Shown here piece after piece: positions 24,626-34,472 of a stretch of 45,067 nucleotides of DNA. Origin of the DNA: Salipiger thiooxidans (GTDB taxonomy: Bacteria; Pseudomonadota; Alphaproteobacteria; Rhodobacterales; Rhodobacteraceae); NCBI RefSeq assembly GCF_900102075.1, contig NZ_FNAV01000028.1:1-45067 (forward strand), in the 5' to 3' direction. A program made the translations under genes and the position numbers. Position 1 is the stretch's first letter; each line of letters opens with the position of its first letter. The notes below the pieces were generated by a model. It saw only the letters and a program-made list of their open reading frames with translations, did not search any database and had not been told where the DNA came from.

Positions 24626-25112
24626 CCCGGGAGACAGCGCGGAGGGGCCTGCAAGCTGTCGGGGGCATGTCGGGAAAGAGAGGTGCGCTGACATGCCCAA
24701 GAGACGAGCCGCCGAGGGCAAGGTCGGGGTCGCGTCCCGTCCGAGCGAAGCCTGACGCCGCCAGATTGCTGTGCTCAGTTTCATGCGACCGGACGGGGCA
24801 CAGGATCGCGCGTGATCCCTGTCCGAACGCTCCTGCGTCGCAGGGGCCGGTTGAAGCGAATACGGGGCACGCGCCCGTAACGCCCGGTCGCAACGGCGCA
24901 AGGGGCCGGGATGTGCCGCTCGGGTCGCCACAGACACGTCACCTGCCGCCCCGGGGGCTTCGGGAGACCGCACCCCGGTCGATGAACCGCCCGGAGATCG
25001 GGCAAACCCGCTCTGAGGGCACAGCGATTGTGCGGTCCCTGGTCTTGCGCTCCAGAAGCAGATCCGGTCTATCGCGCCGGACGGAGGACATGGGTGCAGA
25101 CGAGAGGCTTGG
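24626..25112. other. 487-base gap before metN, no gene seen
   Basis: Only shadow frames. It holds a bulged hairpin CAGGATC/GATCCCTG at 24801-24822 and a small one TCCGG/CCGGA at 25063-25081, close to the metN start. No T-run terminator is evident after the HAD gene. I looked for SAM-II and SAM/SAH riboswitch cores and did not see them. Confidence 0.4.
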
Positions 25113-26174
25113 ATGGCCGACAGACAGACATCAGGTGCCGCGATCACCTTCCAGAACCTGGGAAAGTCCTTCGACAAGAAGGGCTCTAGCCAGGTCATGG
25201 CGCTCGAGGGCGTCAATCTCGACGTGCCGGCGGGCACGATCACCGGGATCATCGGGCGCTCCGGCGCGGGCAAGTCGACGCTCCTTCGCATGGTCAACGG
25301 GCTCGAGCAGCCGACCTCCGGCACGGTGACCGTCGCCGGCCATGACGTCGGCCGTGCAGGTGCCGCGGAGCTGCGCCGGATCCGGCGCGACGTCGGCATG
25401 ATCTTCCAGCATTTCAACCTGCTGAGCTCGCGCACGGTCTACGGCAACGTGGCCCTGCCGCTCGAAATCGCGGGCGTGCCCTCGGCCGAGATCAAGCGCC
25501 GCGTCGACGACCTGATCGCGCGGGTGGGCCTCGAGGCGCTCAGCCGCCGCTACCCGGCGGAGCTCTCGGGCGGGCAGAAGCAGCGCGTCGGCATCGCCCG
25601 GGCGCTCGCCACCCAGCCCAAGGTGCTGCTGTCGGACGAGGCGACCTCGGCGCTCGACCCCGAGACCACCCAGACGGTGCTGAAGCTGCTTGCCGACATC
25701 AACCGCGATCTGGGCCTCACGATCCTGCTGATCACCCACGAGATGGCGGTCGTGCGCGACATCGCCAGCCACGTGGCGGTGATCGACGGCGGGCGCATCG
25801 TCGAGGCGGGGCCGACCTACGATGTCTTCGCCGACCCGAAGCACCCGACGACGCGGTCGTTCCTGACGGGGATCACCGGCATCACCCTGCCGAGCTTCAT
25901 CGCGGGCCGGCTTCAGGCCGAGCGGCCGCAGGGGCCGTCGCAGGAGGTGATCCGCATCACCTTCGCCGGGCGCCATGCCACCGACCCGATGCTGGCGAGG
26001 CTGACCTCGGAGCTGGGGATCGCCGTCAACATCCTGGCCGGTGCCATCGAGGAGATCGGCGCGCATCCGTTCGGCAACCTGCTGGTCTCGGTCGAGGCCG
26101 AGCGCGCCGCCGAGGCCCGCGCCTACCTGGAACGCCACGAACTGCTCACGGAGGTCCTCGGCTATGTCGGCTAA
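25113..26174 (+). CDS. metN: Methionine ABC transporter ATPase MetN
   Basis: 353 residues. Walker A GRSGAGKST, Q-loop MIFQHFNLLSSRTVYGNV (diagnostic of MetN), signature LSGGQKQR, Walker B VLLSDEATSALD, H-loop ITHEMAVV, and a C-terminal NIL domain (about 275-350, EVIRITFAGRHATDPML onward) that senses cytoplasmic methionine and shuts the transporter. GAGAGG lies 6 bases before the ATG. Overlaps metI by 11 bases. Both D- and L-methionine are transported by this family. Confidence 0.94.
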   Translation: MADRQTSGAAITFQNLGKSFDKKGSSQVMALEGVNLDVPAGTITGIIGRSGAGKSTLLRMVNGLEQPTSGTVTVAGHDVGRAGAAELRRIRRDVGMIFQHFNLLSSRTVYGNVALPLEIAGVPSAEIKRRVDDLIARVGLEALSRRYPAELSGGQKQRVGIARALATQPKVLLSDEATSALDPETTQTVLKLLADINRDLGLTILLITHEMAVVRDIASHVAVIDGGRIVEAGPTYDVFADPKHPTTRSFLTGITGITLPSFIAGRLQAERPQGPSQEVIRITFAGRHATDPMLARLTSELGIAVNILAGAIEEIGAHPFGNLLVSVEAERAAEARAYLERHELLTEVLGYVG

Positions 26175-26838
26175 CCTCATCAACATGCTTCTCGAAGCGA
26201 CCCTTCAGACGCTCTACATGGTCGCCGTCTCCGGCGCGCTCGGCACCCTGCTGGGCCTGCCGCTGGGCACCTACCTCGCCGTGTCGCAACGGGGCGAGCT
26301 GCTGTCCTCGCCCGCGGTGAACAAGGTGCTGGGGCTGGTGGTCAACGCCACGCGCTCGGTGCCCTTCATCATCCTCGTGGTGGCGATCATCCCCTTCACC
26401 CGGCTCGTCGCGGGCACGTCCATCGGCACCACCGCCGCCATCGTGCCGCTGACCATCGCCGCCGTGCCCTTCATCGCGCGGTTGGTCGAGAACGCCATCC
26501 GAGAGGTCGACAGCGGCCTGATCGAGGCCGCCCGCGCCATGGGCGCGACGCCGCTGCAGATCATCCGCAAGGTGCTGATCCCCGAGGCCCTGCCCGGCAT
26601 CGCACTGGGGCTCACGCTCGCGGTGGTCAGCCTGATCGGCTACTCGGCCATGGTGGGCGCCGTGGGCGGCGAGGGTCTCGGCGATCTCGGCATCCGCTAC
26701 GGCTACCAGCGCTTCATGCCCGAGGTCATGCTGGCGGTCGTCGTCATCCTCATCGTGCTGGTCCAGCTCGTGCAGTCCCTGGGTGAGGGGCTGGCACGGT
26801 TTGTCGACAAGCGCGCGCCGCGCAACCGCGGCCGCTGA
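26164..26838 (+). CDS. metI: Methionine ABC transporter permease MetI
   Basis: 224 residues, five membrane segments as usual for MetI, with LVVNATRSVPFIILVVAIIP and the EAA-like loop IEAARAMGATPLQIIRKVLIP. Starts within the last codons of metN, so translation is coupled. Two copies form the channel. Confidence 0.93.
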   Translation: MSANLINMLLEATLQTLYMVAVSGALGTLLGLPLGTYLAVSQRGELLSSPAVNKVLGLVVNATRSVPFIILVVAIIPFTRLVAGTSIGTTAAIVPLTIAAVPFIARLVENAIREVDSGLIEAARAMGATPLQIIRKVLIPEALPGIALGLTLAVVSLIGYSAMVGAVGGEGLGDLGIRYGYQRFMPEVMLAVVVILIVLVQLVQSLGEGLARFVDKRAPRNRGR

Positions 26839-26874
26839 ACCAACAATAAGAACGCAGATGGAAGGAGAAATCCC

Positions 26875-27651
26875 ATGAAGCGTATGATTCCCCTCGTCTC
26901 CGCGCTGGCCCTGATGGCCGGTGCCGCGACCGCTGCCGACATCAAGGTCGGTGTCTCCCCCGGCGAGCATGCCGAGATCATGGAAGAGGTGGCCAAGATC
27001 GCCGAGCCCATGGGCCTGAACATCGACGTGGTCGAATTCTCGGATTACGTCGTGCCGAACCAGGCGCTGGCCGATGGCGACATCGAGGCCAACTCGTTCC
27101 AGCACGAGCCCTACCTCGACAATCAGATCAGGGACCGCGGCTTCGCGCTGGTGCCGATCGCGACCACGATCACTACCCCGATGGGCGTCTATTCCGATAA
27201 GATCACCGCGATGGACGACTTCCCCGAGGGCGGCTCCATGGGCATCCCGAACGACCCCACCAACGGCGGCCGCGCGCTGCTGGTGCTGCAGCAACTGGGG
27301 CTGATCAAGCTGGCCGAGGGCACCGGTCTTGTCCCCACCGTCCTCGACGTGGTCGAGAACCCCAGGGACATGCGCTTCCGCGAGCTCGACGCCGCGCAGC
27401 TCCCGCGCTCGCTCGCCGACCTCGACGCGGCGCTGATCAACACCAACTACGCGATCGCCTCGGGCCTGAACCCGAAGGAAGATTCCATCGCCATGGAAAG
27501 CGCCGACAACCCTTACGTGAACATCATCGTGGTGCGTGAAGGCGACGAGGGGCAGGACTGGGTGCAGCCGCTGATCGACGCCTACCACAGCCCCGAGATC
27601 AAGGCGTTCATCGAAGACAAGTACCACGGCACCGTTCTGACCTCTTGGTAA
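26875..27651 (+). CDS. metQ: Methionine-binding protein MetQ
   Basis: 258 residues, NlpA/MetQ family: KVGVSPGEHAEIMEEVAKIA, ANSFQHEPYLDNQ (the HEPYLD ligand loop) and LINTNYAIASGLNP are typical. The signal peptide (1-20, LALMAGAATA) has no lipobox cysteine, so this form is secreted free into the periplasm instead of being lipid-anchored as in Escherichia coli. GGAGAA upstream supports the start. Last gene of metNIQ. Confidence 0.93.
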   Translation: MKRMIPLVSALALMAGAATAADIKVGVSPGEHAEIMEEVAKIAEPMGLNIDVVEFSDYVVPNQALADGDIEANSFQHEPYLDNQIRDRGFALVPIATTITTPMGVYSDKITAMDDFPEGGSMGIPNDPTNGGRALLVLQQLGLIKLAEGTGLVPTVLDVVENPRDMRFRELDAAQLPRSLADLDAALINTNYAIASGLNPKEDSIAMESADNPYVNIIVVREGDEGQDWVQPLIDAYHSPEIKAFIEDKYHGTVLTSW

Positions 27652-27677
27652 GCTGCGCAGCCTGGATCGCTTTTGCG

Positions 27678-27707
27678 GGGCGGCTCCTTCGGGGGCCGCC
27701 CTTTTTT
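27678..27707 (+). terminator. Rho-independent terminator of metNIQ
   Basis: 10-base stem GGGCGGCTCC / GGGGCCGCCC (one G-T pair) with a stable TTCG loop, then six T residues and CTTT. It begins 27 bases after the metQ stop. The best terminator in the window. Confidence 0.92.
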
Positions 27708-27871
27708 CTTTCAGGCGATTGCGTTTTAGCGGGTCAGGCAGTTGCCCATCATGGGCTTGCTTCGCGCCCGGCACATGAGGCGCCTCCACATCTTCAGACG
27801 CTGCGATTGTTCGAAAGCGCTCGCGGGCGTATCGTGGAGCGGGAAGCGGGAAAATATGAGCGGAGGCAACC

Positions 27872-28333
27872 ATGTATAGCACGATCCTGTTGGCATATGA
27901 CGGATCCCTCGAGGGGCGGCTGGCGTTGCGCGAAGGGGCGAAGCTCGCCCGGGAATGTGGCGCGCGTGTCGTGCTTTTGGCCGTCGTGGAACACGCATCC
28001 GAGATCTACGTGGGCGATGCGAGCACGGTCTATATGGGCCCGGACACGACGGACGAGGTCCGGGACGTTCTCGAGGAAGGCGCCGCGCGCCTGCTCCGGA
28101 TGGGACTTCCCCATGAAACCCGTCTCGAGCGGGGTCTCGCCGTGGAGCGCATCACGGCCGTGGCGCACGAGATCGGGGCCGATCTCGTCGTGGTCGGGCA
28201 TCACAAGCAGGGGGCCATGGCGCGGTGGCTGCGAGGATCGGTCACGACCGCGCTTTGCGACAGCCTGAACTGCAGCCTGCTCGTCGCGCGCCTCGAAATT
28301 TCCGACGCGCAGCTTTTCGGTGAGGGAGGCTGA
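27872..28333 (+). CDS. Universal stress protein (UspA family)
   Basis: 153 residues, single Usp domain: ILLAYDGSLEGRLALREGAK at the start, VVLLAVVEHA strand, and DLVVVGHHKQGAMARWLRGS at the end. The usual ATP motif G-2x-G-9x-G(S/T) is altered (GHHK instead of GxxG), so nucleotide binding is uncertain. GGAGG 7 bases upstream. It begins the stress/hydrogenase island and lies convergent to the P-type ATPase gene. Usp proteins are common members of anaerobic and dormancy regulons. Confidence 0.88.
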   Translation: MYSTILLAYDGSLEGRLALREGAKLARECGARVVLLAVVEHASEIYVGDASTVYMGPDTTDEVRDVLEEGAARLLRMGLPHETRLERGLAVERITAVAHEIGADLVVVGHHKQGAMARWLRGSVTTALCDSLNCSLLVARLEISDAQLFGEGG

Positions 28334-28880
28334 ATGACCTCAGGGCCTCATGAGCGCCTTGGGATGGGGAGTGGGGATGGCGACACCAGGCGGCGAATGA
28401 CCTGCCGCCCTGCCGTCGCCGAGATGTCCGGGCCCGGCAGGGCGCCTCAGCGCAGGTGCCCGGCGCTCGGCCGGGCTTGATCCCGACCGAGCCCGGCCAG
28501 AGGCCCCGGTGTCGGTCCATCTCGTCTTCGATCTGCTGGCCAAGGCGGCGTCGCCGGGTGTCACCTGAACCCGCCGCCGCCTGCACGAGACCTCTCGCGT
28601 AACCATGGCCTGCGCGGGGGCCCGGCTGCGCGCTTGCGCCCGAAACCCGGCCCCTCTCGGGACACAGCCGCGCAATGCCCCGGGCAGTGGATCGCTGTAA
28701 TGCTGCTCTGACGGCGTGCGTGGCGGTGGCGCACGGGCAGTTCGGTCCAAGCCGCCGGAGTTCGCGCTTCGCCGGGGTTGGCCAGGACGACCTTGCCGTG
28801 CCAGCCCCGACCAGCGTGTCACCAAGACCCAGCTCGGAAAACAGCGATCTCACGTGCCGAGCACCATGCCCGACAGGCGT
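28334..28880. other. 547-base gap between convergent genes, no gene seen
   Basis: Very GC-rich with short frames on both strands, none with family character or a good ribosome site. As the ends of the Usp and ATPase genes face each other it should hold two terminators, but no hairpin with a T-run is visible. Possibly decayed coding DNA. Confidence 0.4.
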
Positions 28881-31616
28881 TCAGTGTGCGCCCTGATCCC
28901 GCTCCGGCGGGTGCCGATGTGAGGCGCGGAAAGACAACCGGATCTGTTTCTCAAGCTCGATCAGTCCGAAGAAGACCACGCCCACTGCGATGATGAGGAC
29001 GCCGTCCGCGACCGGCACGGAGGCCGTCTTGAAGATCCCCTGCAGGGTGGGCAGGTACGTGATCGCGCATTGCGCGGCGGTCACGATCAGGACGCAGGCC
29101 CAGACGACCGGCGTGCCGCGCGCGGCCGCCCAGGTGATCGAGGTGCCGTGGATGTTGCGGATGAAGAAGAGGTGAAAGATCTCCAGAACGACCATCGTGT
29201 TCATCGCGATCGTCTGCGCGAGGGTGGTGGAATGGCCCTGCGCGATGGCGTGGAAGTACATTCCAAACACGGCCAAGAGGAACAGGCACGAGACGAGGGC
29301 GATGTGCCAGACCAGCTCTCCGGTCAGAAGCGGCTGGCTCCGGGGGCGGGGGGCCCGCCGCATGGTGCCCGGTTCGGCCGGCTCGAACGCGAGGGCCAGT
29401 CCGAGCGTCGCGGCGGTGATCAGGTTGATCCAGAGGATCTGGACCGCGGTGATGGGCAGGGGCATCGCGGCGAAGAGAGCCACGACGATGGTCATGGCCT
29501 CGCCGGTGCTGGTCGGGAGGGTCCAGCTGATCACCTTCTTGATGTTGTCGAAGACGGTCCGCCCCTCGCGCACGGCGGCGGCGATCGAGGCGAAGTTGTC
29601 ATCCGCCAGAACGAAGGCCGCGGCTTCCCTCGCGGCAGCGCTTCCCTTCAGGCCCATCGCGATGCCCGCATCCGCACGCTTGAGCGCAGGCGCATCGTTG
29701 ACGCCGTCACCGGTCATGGCGACGGTGAGACCGCGGGACTGCAGCGCCGTCACCAGCCGGAGCTTGTGAGCGGGCGAGGTCCGGGCGAAGATGTCGGTGT
29801 CCTGCGCCGCGTCCGCGAGCGCTTCGTCCCCCATGGCCTCGACATCCGCGCCGGTGAGAACCTGCTGCACGTTCCTCAGTCCGATCTCCCGGGCGATGGA
29901 GCGGGCGGTGGCGGCATGGTCGCCGGTGATCATCTTCACCCGGATCCCCGCCGCATGGCAGTCCGCCACGGCCTCGATCGCTTCGGGGCGTGGCGGGTCG
30001 ATCAGGCCAACCAGACCGATCAGGGTCAGCTCTCCGGGCAGGTCCGAGGCTTCAAGCACGGTCTGCCCCGGCGGCACCACGCGCATTGCCACCGCCAGCA
30101 CGCGCAGCCCGTCCCCGGCGAACCGTTCCACCGTGTCGTGCCAGCGACCGGCATCGAGCGGCGCCGGTGCGCCATCCGGTGCAAGCTGGTCTCGGCACAG
30201 CGGCAGGATCGCCTCCGGTGCGCCCTTCACGTGGATGCGGCTGTGCCCCTCGTGGTCGTGGTGCAGCGTGGCCATGTAGCGATGCGCGGCATCGAACGGG
30301 ATCGTGTCGGTGCGGCTCCACTGGCGCAGGGGGGCGGGGCGGTCGCCGGTGATCTTGCCCGCCAGCGCCATGAGGGCGCCTTCCATCGGGTCGCCCTCGA
30401 CCTGCCAGCCGTTCCCGTGCGCATGCAGGAGGGCGTCGTTGCAGAGCCCGGTGGCCTGGGCGAAAGCCGTCAGCAGGGCGTCGTCCTGCGGTCCCATTTC
30501 GGCATCGGACCGACGGATGCTGCCGTCTGGGGCGTATCCGCGCCCACTGACCGTGTAGAGGCGATCTGCCGCCGCGAGGCGCGCCACCATCATCTCGTTG
30601 CGGGTCAACGTGCCGGTCTTGTCGGTACAGATCACCGAGACCGAGCCTATGGTCTCGATGGCGGGAAGGCGGCGGACGATGGCGTTGCGCCGGGCCATCT
30701 GCTGGACCCCGACCGCGAGCGTGATCGTCAGCACCGCCGGGAGCCCTTCGGGGATCGCGGCGACCGAGAGGCCGACCACCGCCATGAAGAGGTCGGAGAA
30801 CACCAGATGCCGGACGAGGTAGCCGTAAGCGAGGAGCGTTGCGGCAACGATCAGGATGATCCCCGTGAGCAGGCGCGCGAAGTGGTCCATCTGGGTCAGC
30901 AGCGGGGTCTTCACCGTCTCGACCTGCGACAGCAGCCCGCTGATCTGGCCGATCTGCGTGGCGCTGCCCGTGGCGACGACCACGCCACGACCGGTGCCCG
31001 CGACGACCATCGTTCCCGAGAACAGCACGCAGCTGCGATCCCCGAGGGGGCTCGCCGCGGCAACCGCTGCAATGCCCTTGTCGACCGGGATGGACTCGCC
31101 CGTCAGGATGGCTTCCTCTGCCTTGAGCGCGCGGGCCTCGATCAGCCGGAGGTCGGCGGGAACGCGGTCTCCGGCTTCGACAAGCACGATGTCGCCGGGA
31201 ACCAGCTCTGCGGCGTCAATGCTGCGACGCCGCCCATCCCTCAGGACCGAACACTGCGGCGCCAGCATGCCCCGGATCGCGAGCATTGCCTGTTCCGCGC
31301 GTCCCTCCTGCACGAAACCGATCACGCCATTGATCAGGACCACCGCGAGGATGACGCCGGTATCCACCCAGTGCTGCAAGGCGGCGGTGATCACTGCGGA
31401 CCCGATCAGCACGTAGATCAGCACATTCCGGAACTGAAGGAGAAACCGGACCAGCGCCGGCCGCCCGGCAGGCTCGGGAAGCTGGTTCGGCCCATGCTCG
31501 GCAAGACGAAGCTGCGCATCCGCGTGGCTCAGCCCCTCCGCGGAGGTGCGCAACCCGTCGAGCACCTGCCGGTGCCCGAGCGCATGAAACGGCACGCTGT
31601 CGTCGCGGTCTGCCAT
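28881..31616 (-). CDS. P-type cation-transporting ATPase (P2-like)
   Basis: 911 residues from ATG 31616 (AGGAGA 5 bases upstream). Order: N-terminal cation-ATPase domain (HALGHRQVLDGLRTS), TM1-2, actuator domain with LTGESIPVDK, TM4 with VAAIPEGLPAVLTI, phosphorylation site D332-KTGTLT, nucleotide domain with VKGAPEAILPLC, hinge MTGDGVNDAPALKRAD, then six C-terminal membrane segments. The PEGLP motif is that of Ca2+-type pumps, but TM6 reads WINLITAATLGLALAFEP, lacking the Asp of the SERCA motif (N-x-x-T-D). Mycobacterial CtpF-type pumps have a similar TM6. The ion is therefore uncertain (Ca2+, Na+ or other). Same strand as the hydrogenase operon but 300 bases downstream. Confidence 0.9.
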   Translation of the reverse strand: MADRDDSVPFHALGHRQVLDGLRTSAEGLSHADAQLRLAEHGPNQLPEPAGRPALVRFLLQFRNVLIYVLIGSAVITAALQHWVDTGVILAVVLINGVIGFVQEGRAEQAMLAIRGMLAPQCSVLRDGRRRSIDAAELVPGDIVLVEAGDRVPADLRLIEARALKAEEAILTGESIPVDKGIAAVAAASPLGDRSCVLFSGTMVVAGTGRGVVVATGSATQIGQISGLLSQVETVKTPLLTQMDHFARLLTGIILIVAATLLAYGYLVRHLVFSDLFMAVVGLSVAAIPEGLPAVLTITLAVGVQQMARRNAIVRRLPAIETIGSVSVICTDKTGTLTRNEMMVARLAAADRLYTVSGRGYAPDGSIRRSDAEMGPQDDALLTAFAQATGLCNDALLHAHGNGWQVEGDPMEGALMALAGKITGDRPAPLRQWSRTDTIPFDAAHRYMATLHHDHEGHSRIHVKGAPEAILPLCRDQLAPDGAPAPLDAGRWHDTVERFAGDGLRVLAVAMRVVPPGQTVLEASDLPGELTLIGLVGLIDPPRPEAIEAVADCHAAGIRVKMITGDHAATARSIAREIGLRNVQQVLTGADVEAMGDEALADAAQDTDIFARTSPAHKLRLVTALQSRGLTVAMTGDGVNDAPALKRADAGIAMGLKGSAAAREAAAFVLADDNFASIAAAVREGRTVFDNIKKVISWTLPTSTGEAMTIVVALFAAMPLPITAVQILWINLITAATLGLALAFEPAEPGTMRRAPRPRSQPLLTGELVWHIALVSCLFLLAVFGMYFHAIAQGHSTTLAQTIAMNTMVVLEIFHLFFIRNIHGTSITWAAARGTPVVWACVLIVTAAQCAITYLPTLQGIFKTASVPVADGVLIIAVGVVFFGLIELEKQIRLSFRASHRHPPERDQGAH

Positions 31617-31915
31617 GTCTCCTGTCCCTCCGGAAGCCGTCCCCTCTGGCAAGGTTTGGCTGTGGTCTGGCCCCTCGCCGGACCGGCCAGCGCAAGCATT
31701 GTCGCTCCGGGCCCATCGGCGCAATGCGTCTTGCCGTCCTTGCGAAGATCGGTCGCGGAGCGCGGTCGGTCGGGGTGACGCAGCGCGGGTTTCGACTGAA
31801 ACGAGCCGCACCCTGGCGCCCGCTGGCCGTTCCCGAGGTCGCAGACCGGATCCCGGCAGGTCAGAACCTGACTCTGCGGTGCAATTGCCTTGCCGGAGCA
31901 GGAGGCGGGCTCATC
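31617..31915. other. Gap upstream of the ATPase gene, presumed promoter
   Basis: No gene and no clear FNR-type box. It separates the hydrogenase operon from the ATPase gene and must hold the ATPase promoter unless the operon reads through. Confidence 0.35.
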
Positions 31916-32428
31916 TCAGGGCGACTTCTTTCCGGGGCGCGATCCCGGTGGGGGCTGCCAGCCCCGAGCCGGCCCGTCGTGGCGATCCAGCAGCCATTCG
32001 ACCCGAGCCTCCGCAGCGCGGGCAACCGGAGGCGACAGGGTTTCGCCGAAGCCGAAGTCCTGCCCCTCGATCCCCAAAACCCAGAGCGAACGGGGGAGGA
32101 GACCAAGCGCCCGTGCGGTCTCGACCGCGAAGGCGAGCCCGAACTCGTGGGTCGAGTTGCGGAAGGTCCGGTCGGGCAGGGGGGCGGCGCGCGCGTCGAT
32201 CAGGCGGATGTGTCCGGGCGGGGCGCCGCTCTGCGTGGCATCCGCGATGAGGATGTCATCGGCCATCCCGAAGCGCCCCACGAGGTCCGCCCCGTCGCCG
32301 GTGTGCGCAAGCGCGCGGCACCCGGCCAGCGCCAGCCTCTCCGCCATCCATGGCCCGACCGCGTCGTCGCGGCGGAACGGGTGGCCCACCCCGATGAACA
32401 GCGAAAAGGCGGGGCGCGGATCAGGCAC
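31916..32428 (-). CDS. Hydrogenase maturation protease
   Basis: 170 residues, HycI/HyaD-type endopeptidase that removes the C-terminal tail of the large subunit after nickel insertion. The N-terminal motif GVGHPFRRDDAVGPWMAE matches the family GxGNPLxxDDGxG pattern (here H for N), including the first nickel-sensing acid; a second acid lies in ILIADATQ and a His in STHEFGLAF. Overlaps the large-subunit gene by 8 bases, as expected for its own dedicated protease. The last 25 residues are a Pro/Gly-rich extension. Confidence 0.87.
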   Translation of the reverse strand: MPDPRPAFSLFIGVGHPFRRDDAVGPWMAERLALAGCRALAHTGDGADLVGRFGMADDILIADATQSGAPPGHIRLIDARAAPLPDRTFRNSTHEFGLAFAVETARALGLLPRSLWVLGIEGQDFGFGETLSPPVARAAEARVEWLLDRHDGPARGWQPPPGSRPGKKSP

Positions 32429-33710
32429 GGACCACCGTCAGCTTCAGGAAATGGGTCGCGCAGGAAATGCAGGGATCGTAGTTCCGGATCGCCTGTTCGC
32501 AGCGCTGCCGGAGCGCGTCGTCGTCCAGATCCAGCGAGCTCAGGACAACGCGCGCGAGGTCCGCCTCGATCTGCGGCTGGTTCTGCGAGGTGGGCGGCAC
32601 GATGCTGGCCGATACGAGCGTTCCATCGTGGTCGATGACGTAGCTGTGATGGCAGATCCCGCGCGGCGCCTCGGTGCAGCCGAAGCCCTCGCCCGCGCGC
32701 GGCGGTGCCTCGACGCAGGCCGGCGAGGGCACCACGTAGGACCGGGCCAGTCGGAGCGCTTCAAGACACGCGAACTGGACCTCGATCATGCGCACGAGGA
32801 TGGACTTGAAGGGGTTTCTCTCAACCGGGCCCAGCCCTGCCTCGCGCGCGGTCCGGCGGCAGGCCTCGGGCAGCCGGTCGTGATTGTTGGCGTAGCGCGC
32901 CAGCGGGCCGACCATGTAGGGCGTCCCGTCGGCCAGATGGGCGAGCAGCGCGTTCGAGTGGGCGACCTGGCTTTCCCGGACGGACCCGGAAAAGGCGTCG
33001 ATGCCGATGTCGAGCCCCCGGTTGGAGCCGATGCGGCCCTCGAGGATCGGGTATTCGTCGGGGTTCACCAGCGATACGAAGGTGTAGTCGGCCGCGTCGT
33101 CGGGAAACTCGAAGCGCGAAAAGGCAAGCGCCATGTCGCGGGCGGCCCCGGCGCCCCATTCGAGCTCTGGCACCAACGCCGCGATCCGGTCCGCATCGGG
33201 CGCACGGTAAAAGCCGCCGACGCGCGTGTTGACCGGATGAACGGCGCGGCCGCCGATGACCTCCATCAGGGTGTTGCCGAGCTTCTTCAGGCGCAGCGCC
33301 GTGCGCACGAGATCGGGCTCGGCCCGGGCGATCTCCATCGCATCGGGTAGGCCCAGGAAGTCCGGCGCATGCAGCATCGCCGCGTGCAGAACGTGGCTCT
33401 GGATCCACTCGCCGCAGTAGATCAGCCGCCGCAGGGCGCGGATTTCGGGAGGGATCGCGATGCCGAGCGCCTGCTCGACGGCCTGGCTCGCGCTCATGAC
33501 ATAGGCCACCGGGCAGATGCCGCAGATCCGCGAGGTGATGTCCGGCGCATCGGTCGCGGGCCGTCCCCGCAGCAGGGCCTCGAAGAAGCGCGGCGGCTCG
33601 AAGATCCGGAACTCGAGCGTTTCGATCTTTTGGCCGCGCAGCTTCACGTAGAGCGCCCCTTCACCCTCGACGCGCGCCAGAAGGTCGAGTTTGATCGTGC
33701 GCTCAGTCAT
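32421..33710 (-). CDS. hydA: [NiFe] hydrogenase large (alpha) subunit, group 3b
   Basis: 429 residues. Nickel ligands: R61-I-C63-G-I-C66 (L1) and D412-P-C414-I-S-C417-A-T-H420 (L2). The tail after H420 (FLKLTVVRA) is what the maturation protease would remove. The DPCxSCxTH form and the overall size match the cytoplasmic NADP-linked group 3b (sulfhydrogenase alpha) enzymes, not membrane uptake hydrogenases. ATG 33710 has GAGGGG 6 bases upstream and overlaps the small-subunit gene by 8 bases. The gene order hydB-hydG-hydD-hydA is the same as in the archaeal sulfhydrogenase. Confidence 0.93.
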   Translation of the reverse strand: MTERTIKLDLLARVEGEGALYVKLRGQKIETLEFRIFEPPRFFEALLRGRPATDAPDITSRICGICPVAYVMSASQAVEQALGIAIPPEIRALRRLIYCGEWIQSHVLHAAMLHAPDFLGLPDAMEIARAEPDLVRTALRLKKLGNTLMEVIGGRAVHPVNTRVGGFYRAPDADRIAALVPELEWGAGAARDMALAFSRFEFPDDAADYTFVSLVNPDEYPILEGRIGSNRGLDIGIDAFSGSVRESQVAHSNALLAHLADGTPYMVGPLARYANNHDRLPEACRRTAREAGLGPVERNPFKSILVRMIEVQFACLEALRLARSYVVPSPACVEAPPRAGEGFGCTEAPRGICHHSYVIDHDGTLVSASIVPPTSQNQPQIEADLARVVLSSLDLDDDALRQRCEQAIRNYDPCISCATHFLKLTVVRA

Positions 33711-34470
33711 GGCGGCCCCTCGCCGCGGCAAAGGCGGGGGCCGCGCAGGTGACCCCGCCGTAGAGCGCGCGTTGTGCGGCCTCCGGAAGGCCCAGCCTGC
33801 GGAACTGCGCTGCGAGCGCGTCAGTGTTCGCCCCCTCGACGGGGCCGAAGCAGCCGTAGCAGCCGCGCCCCACCGACGGGCAGAGGTTGCCGCACCCCGC
33901 CCGGGTCACCGGGCCGAGACAGGGGGTGCCGTGCGAGACCATCACGCAGGGCGTGCCGTGGCGCTTGCATTCGACGCATTGCACCGCGCTGGGGATCTGC
34001 GGTCGGCGTCCGGCCAGCACGGCGGTGACCAACTCGACAAGCTGCGCCTTCGACACCGGGCAGCCGTGCAGCTCGAGGTCGACCCGCACGTGGTCGGCGA
34101 TGGCGGTCGAGGTGGCGAGCGTCTCGATATACTCCGGGCGCGGATAGACGAGCCGGGTCCACTCCGCCACGTCAGCGGTGTTGCGCAGCGCCTGGATGCC
34201 CCCCGCCGTGGCGCAGGCCCCGATCGCGACGAGGGTCCGGGACTGGTCGCGGATGTCCTTGATGCGGGCCACGTCATCGGCGGTCGTGATCGAGCCCTCC
34301 ACGAGCGAGAGGTCGTACGGCCCCGGCGCCATCCGGCTGGAAGCCTCGGGGAAATAGGCGATGTCGATCCGGTCCGCGATGGCAAGAAGCTCGTCCTCGC
34401 AATCGAGAATGGAGAGCTGGCAGCCGTCGCAGGACGCGAACTTCCAGACCGCGAGTTTCGGGCGGGCCAT
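33703..34470 (-). CDS. hydD: [NiFe] hydrogenase small (delta) subunit, group 3b
   Basis: 255 residues without a Tat signal, so cytoplasmic. C14-D-G-C17 begins the proximal [4Fe-4S] site; further cysteines in [11 protein letters not shown] and [10 protein letters not shown] complete it. A cysteine-rich C-terminal part ([29 protein letters not shown]) can hold two more clusters. ATG 34470 is chosen with GGAGG 7 bases upstream; an ATG at 34476 is too close to that site. Confidence 0.92.
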   Translation of the reverse strand: MARPKLAVWKFASCDGCQLSILDCEDELLAIADRIDIAYFPEASSRMAPGPYDLSLVEGSITTADDVARIKDIRDQSRTLVAIGACATAGGIQALRNTADVAEWTRLVYPRPEYIETLATSTAIADHVRVDLELHGCPVSKAQLVELVTAVLAGRRPQIPSAVQCVECKRHGTPCVMVSHGTPCLGPVTRAGCGNLCPSVGRGCYGCFGPVEGANTDALAAQFRRLGLPEAAQRALYGGVTCAAPAFAAARGRHD

Positions 34471-34472
34471 GG

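Noticed and set aside
24626-25112. SAM riboswitch before metNIQ
   Set aside because: I looked for SAM-II and SAM/SAH conserved cores and did not find them; only two small hairpins are present.
24667-25329. Plus-strand frame that would start metN earlier or encode another protein
   Set aside because: It runs into metN in a different frame and has random composition.
29070-31778. Plus-strand open frame of about 900 codons opposite the P-type ATPase gene
   Set aside because: It is the mirror of the ATPase gene in GC3-rich DNA; its translation is rich in Arg, Gly, His and Asp without domains.
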